64,000 nt of DNA, taken from contig JAPUFC010000097.1 of assembly GCA_027492275.1 (NCBI GenBank), forward strand, positions 167,314 through 231,313, given 5' to 3'. Source of the DNA: Mesorhizobium sp. GTDB lineage: Bacteria > Pseudomonadota > Alphaproteobacteria > Rhizobiales > Rhizobiaceae. This document shows positions 26,555 through 36,664 of this stretch, in pieces; the first letter of the stretch is position 1; every line of letters begins with the position of its first letter. The notes beneath the pieces were generated by a model. That model made no database searches and was not told the DNA's origin. It was given only the letters and a program-made list of their open reading frames with translations. The translations under genes and the position numbers were made by a program.

Positions 26555-28321
26555 ATGGCGGCAGTCGACACGTCCGGGGATGAACGTTCGGACAGGGTCG
26601 GCGAGACCAACTTTTCCGAGCAGCTTCTGATGATGTGGCGGGCGCTGATGGCGTCGCCGCTGCGCAACACGATCGCCGGCCTGCTCGGCGGCATCTTCCT
26701 GGTCATCGTCGCCATCGCCTTCGGTACGGTCCTGCTCAACCGCTGGAACCAGCCCTTCTACGACGCGCTGGAACGGCGCAGCGTCGACGATTTCCTGCGC
26801 CAGCTTCTGGTGTTCGCGCAGATCGCCGGCGCCCTGCTTTTGATGAACGTGCTTCAGACCTGGCTGAACCAGACGCTGCACCTGAAGCTGCGCGAGGGGC
26901 TGACCATCGATCTCGTCGGCGAATGGATGAAGCCGCGCCGCGCCTTCCGGCTGGCCAGCGCCGGCAGCATCGGCGTCAACCCCGACCAGCGCCTGCACGA
27001 GGATGCGCGCCACCTGTCCGACCTGTCTGCCGACCTGGGGATCGGGCTGATGCAGTCCACGGTGCTGCTCGTCAGCTTCGTCGGGGTGCTGTGGGGCATA
27101 TCCAGCGGCTTCGTCTTCCATGTCGGCGGCCGCAGCTTCGCCATTCCCGGCTACATGGTCTGGGCGGCGTTCCTCTATGCCGGCGTTGCGTCCAGCATAA
27201 GCTGGCTGGCCGGCCGGCCGCTCATCCGCCTGCAAAGCGAGCGCTATGCGCGCGAGGCCGAGTTCCGCTTCTCGCTCATGCGCGTCAACGAGCATGTCGA
27301 CGCGATCTCTCTCGCCGGCGGCGAGCAGGACGAGCGGCGGCGTCTGGAGCTCGACCTGGGGAGCGTGATGGATGCGGCGCGGCAGATCGTGCGGGCGGTG
27401 GTGCGGCTGACCTGGTTCACCGCCGGCTATGGCTGGGTGACCGTGGTGGCGCCGATCGTCATCGCCTCGCCGGTCTATTTCGCCGGCGATCTGAGCTTCG
27501 GCGGGCTGATGATGGCCGCCGCCGCCTTCACGCAGGTGCACGCCTCGCTGCGCTGGTTCGTCGACAATATCGGCGGCATCGCCGACTGGCGCGCCACGCT
27601 GCTGCGCGTCGCCTCCTTCCGCTCGGCGCTGCTCAAGCTGGATACGCTGCACGATGTCGAGCAGCGCATCGCCTTCGACACCGCCGACGACGAGCGGATG
27701 GTGCTGGAGGACATCGCGGTGGCGTCGCAGGAGGGCTGCACGCGGCTGTCGGAGGATCGCGTCGAGGTGCGGCCGGGCGAGCACGTGCTGTTCAGCGGAC
27801 GGCCCGGCAGCGGCAAGACCCTGTTCTTCCGCGCCGTCGCCGGCCTGTGGCCGTGGGGCAAGGGACGCATCCTGCTGCCGAAGGGCCAGACCATCACCTT
27901 CATTCCCGCCATGCCCTATGTGCCGCCCGGCACGCTGCGCGAGGCGCTGACCTATCCGCGAGGCGCGCAGGAGTTCACCGAGGCGGCGCTGACCGAGGCG
28001 CTGGAGGCGGTTGGGCTCGAGAAGCTGTCCGGCCGGCTCTCCCGCGTCGGACGATGGGAACGCGAGCTGACCGCCGACGACCTGCGCCTGCTGTCCTTCG
28101 CACGGCTGATCCTGCACAAGCCGCGCTGGGTGGTCATCGACGAGGCGCTGGACATGCTGCGCGGCAATGCCCGCGCGCAGGTGATCGCCGCGCTCGCCAG
28201 AGCGGTTCCCGACGCGGCGATCGTCAACATCGGGCTGCTGAACGGCGAGTTTTTCACCCGCACGGTCAAGCTCTGCGTGGATTCGCAGCGGCCGGCGCTG
28301 AAGCCGGCGCCGGCCGCCTGA
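26555..28321 (+). CDS. BacA/SbmA-type ABC transporter with degenerate ATPase signature
   Basis: 588 residues. A membrane half of the SbmA/BacA type (ABC_membrane_2) spans about 30-335, with W-N-Q-P-F-Y-D-A-L-E-R-R and V-N-P-D-Q-R-L-H-E-D. A C-terminal ATPase domain follows: Walker A G-R-P-G-S-G-K-T near 415, Walker B V-V-I-D-E-A near 530. The segment where L-S-x-G-E-Q-Q-R is expected reads L-T-A-D-D-L-R-L-L, lacking the Ser-Gly pair that contacts ATP, so cycling may be impaired or altered. Related rhizobial proteins take up peptides or affect very-long-chain fatty acid lipids. Confidence 0.9.
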   Translation: MAAVDTSGDERSDRVGETNFSEQLLMMWRALMASPLRNTIAGLLGGIFLVIVAIAFGTVLLNRWNQPFYDALERRSVDDFLRQLLVFAQIAGALLLMNVLQTWLNQTLHLKLREGLTIDLVGEWMKPRRAFRLASAGSIGVNPDQRLHEDARHLSDLSADLGIGLMQSTVLLVSFVGVLWGISSGFVFHVGGRSFAIPGYMVWAAFLYAGVASSISWLAGRPLIRLQSERYAREAEFRFSLMRVNEHVDAISLAGGEQDERRRLELDLGSVMDAARQIVRAVVRLTWFTAGYGWVTVVAPIVIASPVYFAGDLSFGGLMMAAAAFTQVHASLRWFVDNIGGIADWRATLLRVASFRSALLKLDTLHDVEQRIAFDTADDERMVLEDIAVASQEGCTRLSEDRVEVRPGEHVLFSGRPGSGKTLFFRAVAGLWPWGKGRILLPKGQTITFIPAMPYVPPGTLREALTYPRGAQEFTEAALTEALEAVGLEKLSGRLSRVGRWERELTADDLRLLSFARLILHKPRWVVIDEALDMLRGNARAQVIAALARAVPDAAIVNIGLLNGEFFTRTVKLCVDSQRPALKPAPAA

Positions 28322-28442
28322 CCGGGCGGGCGGATAGCGGCGCGGCGGTCCGCCGCCGGCGAATTCCTGGCAAAACCGCACCGGCGTCCTACCTTGAACG
28401 CTGCGCGACGTGCGGCCGGGCCGTGCCGCTACATCAAATGAT

Positions 28443-28481
28443 AGAGCGCTTGCCGCGCGCTCTGCTAGACAGTAGCGCTAC
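28443..28481 (+). promoter_or_regulatory. Two palindromes in the bphO leader
   Basis: A 7-bp hairpin (AGAGCGC 28443-28449 with GCGCTCT 28457-28463) is followed by the perfect 10-base palindrome GTAGCGCTAC at 28472-28481. Both lie within 80 bases of the bphO start and may be an operator or leader structure. Confidence 0.3.
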
Positions 28482-28518
28482 GCCGGAGGCGCAGCGCTCG
28501 CCGGGTGAAGGATACTGC

Positions 28519-29091
28519 TTGGACCAACCGTCAGACCGGAACCGCCATCCCTGTCCCGCCCTGAAGCATCTGAGGGTCGCCACCGCCGAGCTGCACGAGC
28601 GGCTGGAGCGGCGCATGGACGCCCTCGCGCGTCTGAGCGAGGACACCAGCCGGGCGGATCTCGTCAGGCGCTATGCGGCGCTGCATATCCCTGCCGAGAC
28701 CGCGCTCGGCCCGACGCTCGATCCCGTTGCCGACCTGGATTTCGAATCGCGCCGGCGCGGGCAGCATTGGCGCGATCACGATGCCGTCGAAACGCCGGCT
28801 TTCCCGAGCCCGGAAAGCCGGGCGGAGGCGCTCGGCATGCTCTACGTGCTTGAGGGCTCGACGCTCGGCGGCAGGGTCATCCTGCGCGAGCTGGCGGGCA
28901 GGGGGGTCGATACCGGGTCTCTCGCTTTCCTCGATCCCTATGGAAAGCAGGCAGGCGATCGCTGGCGCGGGTTCATCGCCGTCCTCGACAGGGAGATCGG
29001 TGACGATGCCGTCCGTTTGGAGCAGGCGGGGAAGGGCGCGCGACGCGCCTTCCGCCATGCCGAAGCCATCCTGTGCGGAGGACCCGTTTGA
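28519..29091 (+). CDS. bphO: Biliverdin-producing heme oxygenase, bacteriophytochrome-associated
   Basis: 190 residues from TTG 28519, with GAAGGAT about 8 bases upstream; there is no ATG nearby. The proximal heme ligand is probably H26 in A-T-A-E-L-H-E-R-L-E, and the distal helix motif L-E-G-S-T-L-G-G-R is clear. The enzyme opens heme to biliverdin, the chromophore of the phytochrome encoded next. Its TGA at 29089-29091 overlaps the TTG start of that gene, so chromophore maker and photoreceptor should be translated in step. The length is typical of bacterial BphO. Confidence 0.88.
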   Translation: MDQPSDRNRHPCPALKHLRVATAELHERLERRMDALARLSEDTSRADLVRRYAALHIPAETALGPTLDPVADLDFESRRRGQHWRDHDAVETPAFPSPESRAEALGMLYVLEGSTLGGRVILRELAGRGVDTGSLAFLDPYGKQAGDRWRGFIAVLDREIGDDAVRLEQAGKGARRAFRHAEAILCGGPV

Positions 29092-31202
29092 CAGGCGATA
29101 CCGTTGATCTCACGGCCTGCGACCGCGAGCCGATCCACATCCCCGGCTCGATCCAGCCGCATGGCGTGCTGCTCGTCGTCGATCCCGCGCGCCATGTGAT
29201 CACGCACGGCGCGGGTGACGTGCGGAGCGTGCTCGGCGTCTCCGAGTGGCTGGGCGCCGATTGCGCCGCCTGCCTGGGGGACGTGGCGGCGGCGCGGATC
29301 GCGACCGGCAAGGCGGGCGTGCTGCGTCATGTCGCTTTTCCGGGGAATGCCGGGCCTTTCGACCTCTCCCTCCACGCATCCGGGAACCGCATCATCGTCG
29401 AGATCGAGCCGGCATCGTCGCTGGCCGATCCGGGCGGCTTCCTGCCGCGCCTCGAAACCGCCGCCGACGCGCTGGAGAAGGCGACCGACCTGAGGCAGCT
29501 CAGCGAGACGGCCGCGGCCGAGTTCCGGCATCTTACCGGCTACGCCCGCGTGATGGTCTATCGTTTCCTCGACGACGGATCCGGCGTCGTGCTGGCGTCG
29601 GACACGCGGCCGGGAATGGAGGCGTTTCTCAACCATCACTTCCCCGCCAGCGACATTCCGCGCCAGGCGCGAGCGCTCTACGTGCGCAACCTCGTGCGCG
29701 TCATCCCCGATATCGGCTACCGGCCCGCGCCGCTGGTGCCCGCGCTTGCCGCGGACGACGCGCTGGACATGAGCGACTGCATCCTGCGCAGCGTTTCGCC
29801 CATTCATCTGCAATATCTGAAGAACATGGGTGTCGCGGCCTCGGCTTCCGTCTCGATCGTCAAGGACGGCGCGCTGTGGGGGCTGATCGCCTGCCACAAT
29901 GATGAGCCGCTCGGCATTCCGCTCGACGCGCGCGGCGCCTGCCGGGCGCTCGCCGGCGCCCTGGCCCGCCAGATCAAGGCGCGCGAGGACACGGACGCCT
30001 ACCGCGAGCGGGTGCGGCTGCGCACCTTCGAGGATCGCGTGGTCGAGCTCCTGCTGCGCGAGGGCTCGCTGGACAGCGCCATGGAGCGTCATCTGGACGA
30101 GATCATGGGCATGCTGGATGCCGACGGCATCGCCGTTCTGCGTGGCCGCGAAACCGTGCGCCACGGCCAGACGCCGGGCGAGGACGAGTTGCGCGCGCTC
30201 GCCGGATGGGTGAAGGCCCAGCGCGCCAAGCCGGTCTTCTCGACCAACGAGCTCGGCCGGCGCTTCGATCTGTCGGACGAGGCGCGGCCGGTCGCGGCGG
30301 GGCTGCTCGCCATGGTGCTGTCGGCCAGCGAACCGTGGATGGTGATGTGGTTCCGCGCCGAGGCGGTGGAGATCATCAACTGGGCCGGCAATCCGCACAA
30401 GGACGTCCGCACCGACGGCAACGGCATGCTGAACCCGCGCGCCAGCTTCAAGGCGTGGAGCGAGACCGTTCGCGGCAAGGCGCGGCGCTGGAGCACGCCC
30501 GAGGTGGAGGCGGCCAGCCGGCTGGCGCGGGCCGTCTCGGAAGTCTGGCAGAACCGCCGCATCCGCGAGCTGAACCGCGAGCTGATGAGCACGCTGGAGC
30601 AGAAGGACGCGCTGATCCAGCAGCGCGAATTCCTGCTGGGCGAGATCAACCACCGCGTGCAGAACAGCCTCCAGCTCGTGTCCAGCTTCCTGGGCATGCA
30701 ATTGCGCGAGATCGACGAGCCGAAGGGCAAGGACGCGATCGAGGAGGCGCGCCGCCGCATCGCCGCCGTTTCTCTGGTCCACCGGCGTCTGTACAGGTCC
30801 GATCAGATCGACGTCATCGATGCCGCCCGCTACATCGACGAGCTGCTGGACGACCTGGTCGCCTCGATCGGCTCGGACTGGAAGGCGCATATCTCGCGCG
30901 ACCTCGCGCCGGCGCTGATCGCCAACGACAAGGCGATCAAGCTCGGCCTGGTGCTGACGGAGCTGGTCATCAACGCCAACAAATACGCCTATGACGGCGC
31001 GGCCGGCCCGCTGCGAATCTCGCTGTCGGAAAACAGCGGCATGCTGCGCCTCACCGTCGCTGACGCGGGCAAGGGGCGCAAGGTCGGCGGCAAGGGGTTC
31101 GGCAGCAGGCTGATCGACGCGCTTGTCGGCCAGCTCGAAGGCTCGCTGGAGTTCAGCGACAACATGCCCGGCACCAAGGCGGCGCTGTCCGTTCCGGTCT
31201 GA
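29088..31202 (+). CDS. bphP: Bacteriophytochrome histidine kinase
   Basis: 704 residues from TTG 29088 (GGAGG six bases upstream); GTG at 29073 is the alternative. C11 before D-R-E-P-I-H-I-P-G-S-I-Q-P-H-G is the biliverdin-attachment cysteine. The PAS-GAF-PHY core has F-P-A-S-D-I-P (D189), S-P-I-H-L-Q-Y (H240) and the PHY tongue W-x-G-N-P and P-R-A-S-F. The output is a HisKA_2 kinase with H522 in I-N-H-R-V-Q-N-S-L-Q and an ATPase with E-L-V-I-N-A-N-K-Y. It senses red/far-red light and should phosphorylate a response regulator, none of which is adjacent. Cytoplasmic. Confidence 0.95.
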   Translation: MTGDTVDLTACDREPIHIPGSIQPHGVLLVVDPARHVITHGAGDVRSVLGVSEWLGADCAACLGDVAAARIATGKAGVLRHVAFPGNAGPFDLSLHASGNRIIVEIEPASSLADPGGFLPRLETAADALEKATDLRQLSETAAAEFRHLTGYARVMVYRFLDDGSGVVLASDTRPGMEAFLNHHFPASDIPRQARALYVRNLVRVIPDIGYRPAPLVPALAADDALDMSDCILRSVSPIHLQYLKNMGVAASASVSIVKDGALWGLIACHNDEPLGIPLDARGACRALAGALARQIKAREDTDAYRERVRLRTFEDRVVELLLREGSLDSAMERHLDEIMGMLDADGIAVLRGRETVRHGQTPGEDELRALAGWVKAQRAKPVFSTNELGRRFDLSDEARPVAAGLLAMVLSASEPWMVMWFRAEAVEIINWAGNPHKDVRTDGNGMLNPRASFKAWSETVRGKARRWSTPEVEAASRLARAVSEVWQNRRIRELNRELMSTLEQKDALIQQREFLLGEINHRVQNSLQLVSSFLGMQLREIDEPKGKDAIEEARRRIAAVSLVHRRLYRSDQIDVIDAARYIDELLDDLVASIGSDWKAHISRDLAPALIANDKAIKLGLVLTELVINANKYAYDGAAGPLRISLSENSGMLRLTVADAGKGRKVGGKGFGSRLIDALVGQLEGSLEFSDNMPGTKAALSVPV

Positions 31203-31288
31203 CCGCGTCCTTTTCTCGCCATTCGCGGTTGATCCCTGCCGGACGGGGCTGGTAGCGTCCGGTCCGTTCGTCGTGCCGGGTCAAGTCC

Positions 31289-32446
31289 ATGCGTTTCAGC
31301 GTCGCCGTCCTTCTCTTCGGCCTTGTCGCCGCCATGTCCGCGCCGGTCGGCGCTGTCGCGGAAGGGTTCGAGACGAAGGCCGCGCAGGCCTTCATGGTCG
31401 ACGCGGAGACCGGAACCGTGCTGTTCGCCAAGAACCCGGACGACCCGGTGCCCCCGGCCTCGCTGGCGAAGCTGATGACGATGGAGGTGGCGTTCGACGC
31501 GGTGAAATCCGGCCGCCGCTCCATGGACGACGTCTTCACGGTCAGCGAGAACGCCTGGCGCACCGGCGGCGCGCCTTCCGGCACCGCCACCATGTTCGCC
31601 GCCCTGAAATCCTCGATCCGGCTGCGGGATCTCATCCAGGGGGCGATCGTGCAGGGGGCCAACGACGCCTGCATCATCATCGCCGAGGGCATGGCGGGCA
31701 GCGAGCAGGAATTCGTCAAGTTGATGAACGCGCGTGCGAAGGCGCTGGGCCTGGAAAAGTCGGTGTTCGTCAATTCGAGCGGGCTGCCGGCGGAAGGCCA
31801 GGTCGTGACCATGCGCGAGCTGGTGATGCTCGGCGAGCACATCTGGCGCACCTATCCCGACGACTACCGCATTTATTCGCAGTCCGATTTCACCTGGAAC
31901 AAAATCTTCCAGCGCAACCGCAATCCGCTCCTGTCGATGGACATCGGCGCGGACGGCATGGGCACCGGCTACACCGAGGCCTCTGGCTACGCGGTGCTGG
32001 GCGCGGCTGAGAAGAACGGCCGGCGCATCTTCGCCGCCCTCGGCGGGCTGGCCACCGACAAGGAGCGCGCCGAGGAGGCGAAGAAGATGTTCGACTGGGG
32101 CATGTCGGCATTCCGCAAGTCGCGCCTCTTTCCGGACGGCGCAGTTGTCGGCCAGGTGTCGCTCTACGGAGGGGCCAAGGGGGGCATCGCGGTCAAGGCC
32201 AGGGGGCCGATCGACATGCTGGTGCCGGTGGAGGACCCCGGCCGCGTCCAGGCCCGGATCGTCTATCACGGCCCGGTCGTGGCACCCGTGGAGGAGGGCG
32301 CGCGCATCGGCGTCCTGCGCGTGTCGATGGGCGATTCGCTCAGCCAGGAGACCCCGCTCTACGCCGCGGAGTCGGTCGGGATCGGTTCCCTCCACCAGCG
32401 CGCGGCGGACGCCATCGGCGAACTGCTGGTGGGCTGGCTGCGATAG
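31289..32446 (+). CDS. dacA: D-alanyl-D-alanine carboxypeptidase family protein with altered motifs
   Basis: 385 residues, PBP5/DacA family: a signal peptide of about 24 residues, a peptidase S11 domain, then a PBP5 C-terminal beta domain from about 280. The nucleophile motif S58-L-A-K61 is intact. The second motif, normally S-G-N, reads G124-A-N126, and the third, normally K-T-G, reads G225-T-G227 (codons ggc-acc-ggc). Activity may therefore be weak or specialised. It starts the cluster dacA-tmk-holB-metG-tatD-MBL and would trim the terminal D-Ala of periplasmic peptidoglycan if active. Confidence 0.9.
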   Translation: MRFSVAVLLFGLVAAMSAPVGAVAEGFETKAAQAFMVDAETGTVLFAKNPDDPVPPASLAKLMTMEVAFDAVKSGRRSMDDVFTVSENAWRTGGAPSGTATMFAALKSSIRLRDLIQGAIVQGANDACIIIAEGMAGSEQEFVKLMNARAKALGLEKSVFVNSSGLPAEGQVVTMRELVMLGEHIWRTYPDDYRIYSQSDFTWNKIFQRNRNPLLSMDIGADGMGTGYTEASGYAVLGAAEKNGRRIFAALGGLATDKERAEEAKKMFDWGMSAFRKSRLFPDGAVVGQVSLYGGAKGGIAVKARGPIDMLVPVEDPGRVQARIVYHGPVVAPVEEGARIGVLRVSMGDSLSQETPLYAAESVGIGSLHQRAADAIGELLVGWLR

Positions 32447-32522
32447 CCGGCGTGGATTTTTGGCCGCGGGCGGACTATCACGGCAGCCGGGCGAGACGTC
32501 CGGCGAACCGGATTCGGGAAAC

Positions 32523-33182
32523 GTGAAGCGCGGATTTTTCATCACCTTCGAGGGCGGGGAGGGCGCCGGCAAGTCGACGCAGATCGAGCGGCTGGCGCAA
32601 AAGCTGCGCGCCAAGCGCTACGACCTGCTGGTCACGCGCGAGCCGGGCGGTTCCGCCGGCGCGGAGGCGATCCGCCACGTGCTGCTGTCCGGCGCCGCGG
32701 AGCCCTTCGGCCCCAAGATGGAGGCGCTGCTGTTCGCCGCCGCCCGCGCCGACCATGTCGAGCAGGTCATCCGGCCCGCGCTGGAGGACGGCAAGATCGT
32801 CCTGTGCGACCGCTTCCTCGATTCCTCGCGCGTCTACCAGGGCGCGACGGTGACGCCCGATTTCCTGGCGCTGGTCGAGCGCGTCGCGGTGAACGGCGTG
32901 ATGCCGGACATGACGCTGATCTTCGACATCGATCCGCAGGAGGGCCTGCGGCGCGCCTCGCTGCGGCGCGGCGCGGGTCCGGCCGACCGCTTCGAGCAGG
33001 AGACGGTGGAGGTCCACCGCCGCCGCCGCGAGGCTTTCCTGGAGATCGCCCGCCGCGAGCCGGAGCGCTGCATCGTCATCGACGCGGCGGCCGAGCCCGA
33101 AACGGTGGAGAACGTCGTCACGGCGGCGGTGTTCGCCGCGCTGGCGGTGCGCTTCGCGCCCGAGCCGGCGGAGGCGAACTGA
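32523..33182 (+). CDS. tmk: Thymidylate kinase
   Basis: 219 residues from GTG 32523, which places the P-loop ([11 protein letters not shown]) at residues 9-19 as usual. T-R-E-P-G-G-S, the [12 protein letters not shown] thymidine site and an R-R-G LID segment are all in order. It phosphorylates dTMP to dTDP. The stop overlaps the holB start by one base (TGATG), a pairing seen across bacteria. Confidence 0.96.
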   Translation: MKRGFFITFEGGEGAGKSTQIERLAQKLRAKRYDLLVTREPGGSAGAEAIRHVLLSGAAEPFGPKMEALLFAAARADHVEQVIRPALEDGKIVLCDRFLDSSRVYQGATVTPDFLALVERVAVNGVMPDMTLIFDIDPQEGLRRASLRRGAGPADRFEQETVEVHRRRREAFLEIARREPERCIVIDAAAEPETVENVVTAAVFAALAVRFAPEPAEAN

Positions 33183-34228
33183 TGGCCGACCGGCTGGCGC
33201 CCGAGCATCACGACACGCTGGACGGCATTCCCGAGCCGGCCGAAAACCCGCATCTGCACGGACATGCCGAGACGGCGGACATGCTCGCCTCCGCCTACCG
33301 CGCCGGAAAGCTGCCGCATGCGCTGCTGGTCAGCGGCGCGGCCGGCATCGGCAAGGCGACGCTCGCCTTCCGCCTCGCCAACCACCTGCTGCGCTATCCT
33401 CAGGCGGGCCAAGCGCCGCAGGCCTTGCAGGCCCCCGATCCCTCGTCGCCTATTTTCCGCCAGGTCGCGCAAGGCGCGCATCCGGGTGTCCTGCACTTGA
33501 CGCGGCCGCCGAACGAGAAGGGCACCGGCTTCAAGACCGTGCTGACGGTCGAGGAGATTCGCCGCATCAACCGCTTCCTGTCGATGACCTCGCATGACGG
33601 CTCGTGGCGCGTGGTGATCGTCGACCCAGCCGACGACATGAACACCAACGCCGCCAACGCGCTCCTGAAGAACCTCGAGGAGCCGCCGTCGCGCGTCCTG
33701 TTCGTGCTCATCACCCATTCGCCGGGCGCGCTGCTGCCCACCATCCGCTCGCGCTGCCAGGTGGTGCGGCTGTCGCCGCTGGCCCCCGGCGACCTGGTGG
33801 CGGCGCTGACGTCGCTGGGGCTGGAGGTGCCGGCGGGCGACGGCGTGGCGCGGGCGCTGGCCGCGCGCTCCGGCGGCAGCGTGCGGCGCGCCATCCTTCT
33901 GTCGCAGTATGGCGGCGTCGAAATCGCGGAGAAGACCGAGAAGCTTGCGCGCGCACACGACATGCGCGAGGCGCACAGGCTGGCGGACGCGCTCGCGGCG
34001 CGCGACGCCGCCATCCAGTTCGAGCTGTTCAACGAGCATGTGCTGGAGCTTTTGTCGCAGGCGGCGAGCGCCGCCGCGCGGACCGGCGACACCGCCCGCG
34101 CCGACAGGCTGGCGCAGCAGTGGCAGCAGTCACGCCTTGCGATCGCGGAGACCGACACCTACAATCTCGACCGCAAACAACACGCGCTGACCATGATCGC
34201 CCGCCTGCACGAATCGCTGCGAATGTGA
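33182..34228 (+). CDS. holB: DNA polymerase III delta-prime subunit
   Basis: 348 residues. Clamp-loader AAA+ domain: [15 protein letters not shown] (P-loop), [22 protein letters not shown], and sensor 1 region [18 protein letters not shown]. The S-R-C motif and the E-E-P-P segment define delta-prime. It works in the clamp loader with tau/gamma and delta. Translation is coupled to tmk. Confidence 0.95.
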   Translation: MADRLAPEHHDTLDGIPEPAENPHLHGHAETADMLASAYRAGKLPHALLVSGAAGIGKATLAFRLANHLLRYPQAGQAPQALQAPDPSSPIFRQVAQGAHPGVLHLTRPPNEKGTGFKTVLTVEEIRRINRFLSMTSHDGSWRVVIVDPADDMNTNAANALLKNLEEPPSRVLFVLITHSPGALLPTIRSRCQVVRLSPLAPGDLVAALTSLGLEVPAGDGVARALAARSGGSVRRAILLSQYGGVEIAEKTEKLARAHDMREAHRLADALAARDAAIQFELFNEHVLELLSQAASAAARTGDTARADRLAQQWQQSRLAIAETDTYNLDRKQHALTMIARLHESLRM

Positions 34229-34317
34229 CGACGCCTTTCCGCCGGGATGGCGCAGCCATTCCCGATGCGCTATCTGCCCGCAACGATCGTCATTCCCGCA
34301 GCGCGAACGGCCTCAAC

Positions 34318-35868
34318 ATGTCCCGCGAAAAATTCTATCTCACCACCGCCATCTCCTATCCGAACGGCAGGCCGCATATCGGCCACGCCTACGAGCTGAT
34401 CGCCTCGGACGCGCTGGCGCGCTTCCAGCGCCATGACGGCAAGGACGTGTTCTTCCTGACCGGCACGGACGAGCACGGCATCAAGATGCTGCAGACGGCG
34501 CGCAAGGAGGGCATCACGCCGCGCGAGCTGGCCGACCGCAACGCGGCCGAATTCCAGCGCATGGCCGAGGCGCTGAACGCCTCGAACGACGACTTCATCC
34601 GCACCACCGAGAAGCGCCACTACGCGTCCAGCCAGGCGATCTGGAAGGCGATGGAAGCCAATGGCGACATCTACAAGGGCGGCTATGCCGGCTGGTACTC
34701 CGTGCGCGACGAGGCCTATTACGGCGAGGAGGAGACCGAGGTCCGCGCCGATAATGTCCGCTACGGGCCGCAGGGCACGCCGGTCGAGTGGGTCGAGGAG
34801 GAAAGCTACTTCTTCCGCCTGTCGGCCTATCAGGACAGGCTGCTGGCGCTCTACGAGGCGCAGCCCTCCTTCGTCGGCCCGGCCGAGCGCCGCAACGAGG
34901 TGGTCAGCTTCGTCAAATCGGGGCTGAAGGATCTGTCGATCTCGCGCACCACCTTCGACTGGGGTGTGCCGGTGCCGGGCGACGAACGGCACGTCATGTA
35001 TGTCTGGGTCGACGCGCTGACCAACTACATCACCGCCGCCGGCTATCCGGACGAGAACGCGGAGCGCTGGCGCTACTGGCCGGCGGACGCGCACATCATC
35101 GGCAAGGACATCGTGCGCTTCCACGCGGTCTACTGGCCGGCCTTCCTGATGTCGGCCGGCATCGCGCTGCCGAAGCGCGTCTTCGGCCACGGCTTCGTCT
35201 TCAACCGCGGGGAGAAGATGTCCAAGTCGGTCGGCAATGTTATCGACCCCTTCGCGCTGGTCGATCACTACGGGCTCGACTCGGTGCGCTATTTCCTGTT
35301 GCGCGAGGTGCCGTTCGGGCAGGACGGCAACTACAGCCACGAGGCCATCGTCAACCGCACCAATGCGGACCTCGCCAACGATCTCGGCAATCTCGGCCAG
35401 CGCTCGCTGTCGATGATCGCCAAGAACTGCGAGGGCAGGGTGCCGGCGAAGGGCGGGCTGGCGGACGCCGACAGGGCGATCCTGGCGCAGGCGTTCGAGG
35501 CGCTGGCGACGGCGCGCAAGGCCATGGGCGAGCAGGCGATCCACCAGGCGCTGGCGGCGATCTTCGCCGTTGTGGCGGAGGCCAACCGCTATTTCGCCGG
35601 ACAGGAGCCGTGGGCGCTGCGCAAGAGCGATCCGGCGCGCATGGAGACGGTGCTGTGGACCACCGCCGAGGTGCTGCGCCGCGTCGGCCTGCTCAGCCAA
35701 CCCTTCATGCCGGCCTCGGCCGCGAAGCTGCTCGACCTGCTGGCCGTTCCGGCGGACGCGCGCGGCTTCGACGCGCTGGACGACGCCCACGCGCTGGTAC
35801 CGGGCACGCCGCTGCCCGCGCCCGCCCCGGTCTTCCCGCGCTATGTCGAGCAGGCTCCGGAAGCGTAG
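34318..35868 (+). CDS. metG: Methionyl-tRNA synthetase
   Basis: 516 residues, the short alphaproteobacterial form. The HIGH signature is P-N-G-R-P-H-I-G-H at 15-23 and the KMSKS loop is at 300-304. The insert between T-G-T-D-E-H-G and the catalytic core has no zinc-binding cysteines ([10 protein letters not shown] region), and there is no C-terminal tRNA-binding domain. Both are normal for the type lacking the zinc knuckle. It charges initiator and elongator tRNA-Met. Confidence 0.97.
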   Translation: MSREKFYLTTAISYPNGRPHIGHAYELIASDALARFQRHDGKDVFFLTGTDEHGIKMLQTARKEGITPRELADRNAAEFQRMAEALNASNDDFIRTTEKRHYASSQAIWKAMEANGDIYKGGYAGWYSVRDEAYYGEEETEVRADNVRYGPQGTPVEWVEEESYFFRLSAYQDRLLALYEAQPSFVGPAERRNEVVSFVKSGLKDLSISRTTFDWGVPVPGDERHVMYVWVDALTNYITAAGYPDENAERWRYWPADAHIIGKDIVRFHAVYWPAFLMSAGIALPKRVFGHGFVFNRGEKMSKSVGNVIDPFALVDHYGLDSVRYFLLREVPFGQDGNYSHEAIVNRTNADLANDLGNLGQRSLSMIAKNCEGRVPAKGGLADADRAILAQAFEALATARKAMGEQAIHQALAAIFAVVAEANRYFAGQEPWALRKSDPARMETVLWTTAEVLRRVGLLSQPFMPASAAKLLDLLAVPADARGFDALDDAHALVPGTPLPAPAPVFPRYVEQAPEA

Positions 35869-35872
35869 CGCC

Positions 35873-36664
35873 ATGCTGGTCGACAGCCACTGCCATCTCG
35901 ATTTCCCCGATTTCGAGGCCGAGCGCGCCGAAATCGTCGCGCGGGCGCTGGCCGCCGGCGTCGGCCGCATGGTGACGATCTCGACGCGGGTGCGCCGCTT
36001 CGACCAGATTCGCGCCATTGCGGAGGCATTCGAGCCGGTGTTCTGCTCGGTCGGCACGCATCCGCACAACGCCGCCGAGGAGCCCGACGTCACCGCCGAC
36101 GAACTGGTGCAACTGGCGCAGCACCCCAAGGTGGTGGCGATCGGCGAGGCTGGTCTCGACTACCACTACGACAAATCGCCTCGCGACGCGCAGGCGAAGG
36201 GCTTCCGCACCCATATCGAGGCGTCGCGGCGCACCGGCCTGCCTCTGGTCATCCACGCGCGCGCGGCCGATGCCGACGTCGCCGCGATCCTGGAGGAGGA
36301 GACGGGGAAGGGCGCCTTCCCCTTCATCCTGCACTGCTTCTCCTCCGGCCCCGACCTTGCCGCGACCGGCGTGAAGCTCGGCGGCTATGTCTCGTTCTCG
36401 GGCATCCTGACCTTCAAGAACTCGGCCGAGCTGCGCGACATCGCCCGAAACATCCCCCGCGACCGCCTTCTGGTCGAGACCGACGCGCCTTATCTCGCGC
36501 CCGTGCCGATGCGCGGCAAGCGCAACGAGCCGGCCTTCGTGACCAACACCGCCCGCGTGCTGGCCGAGACGATCGACGTCGCCGAGCCGGAGCTCGCGCG
36601 CCTGACCACCGAAAATTTCTTCCGTCTTTTCAGGAAGATGCCTCAGCCGGTCGAAGCCGCATGA
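35873..36664 (+). CDS. tatD: TatD-family metal-dependent hydrolase
   Basis: 263 residues. TIM-barrel amidohydrolase motifs: V-D-S-H-C-H-L-D-F, G-T-H-P-H, G-E-A-G-L-D-Y-H-Y, H-A-R-A, H-C-F-S-S and V-E-T-D-A-P-Y-L-A-P. This supplies the usual His/Glu/Asp two-metal site. TatD proteins are 3'-5' exonucleases and may remove D-aminoacyl groups. The start 4 bases after metG was preferred to an upstream in-frame ATG inside metG. The stop overlaps the next gene by ATGA. Confidence 0.95.
   Translation: MLVDSHCHLDFPDFEAERAEIVARALAAGVGRMVTISTRVRRFDQIRAIAEAFEPVFCSVGTHPHNAAEEPDVTADELVQLAQHPKVVAIGEAGLDYHYDKSPRDAQAKGFRTHIEASRRTGLPLVIHARAADADVAAILEEETGKGAFPFILHCFSSGPDLAATGVKLGGYVSFSGILTFKNSAELRDIARNIPRDRLLVETDAPYLAPVPMRGKRNEPAFVTNTARVLAETIDVAEPELARLTTENFFRLFRKMPQPVEAA

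Noticed and set aside
26537-28381. A 614-codon minus-strand frame over the BacA-like gene
   Set aside because: It is antisense to a gene with intact Walker A and membrane helices; composition is typical of shadow frames.
31289-32446. Calling dacA a pseudogene because of the altered motifs
   Set aside because: The frame is full length, has a signal peptide and intact nucleophile motif, and heads a conserved operon; it is more likely functional or specialised.
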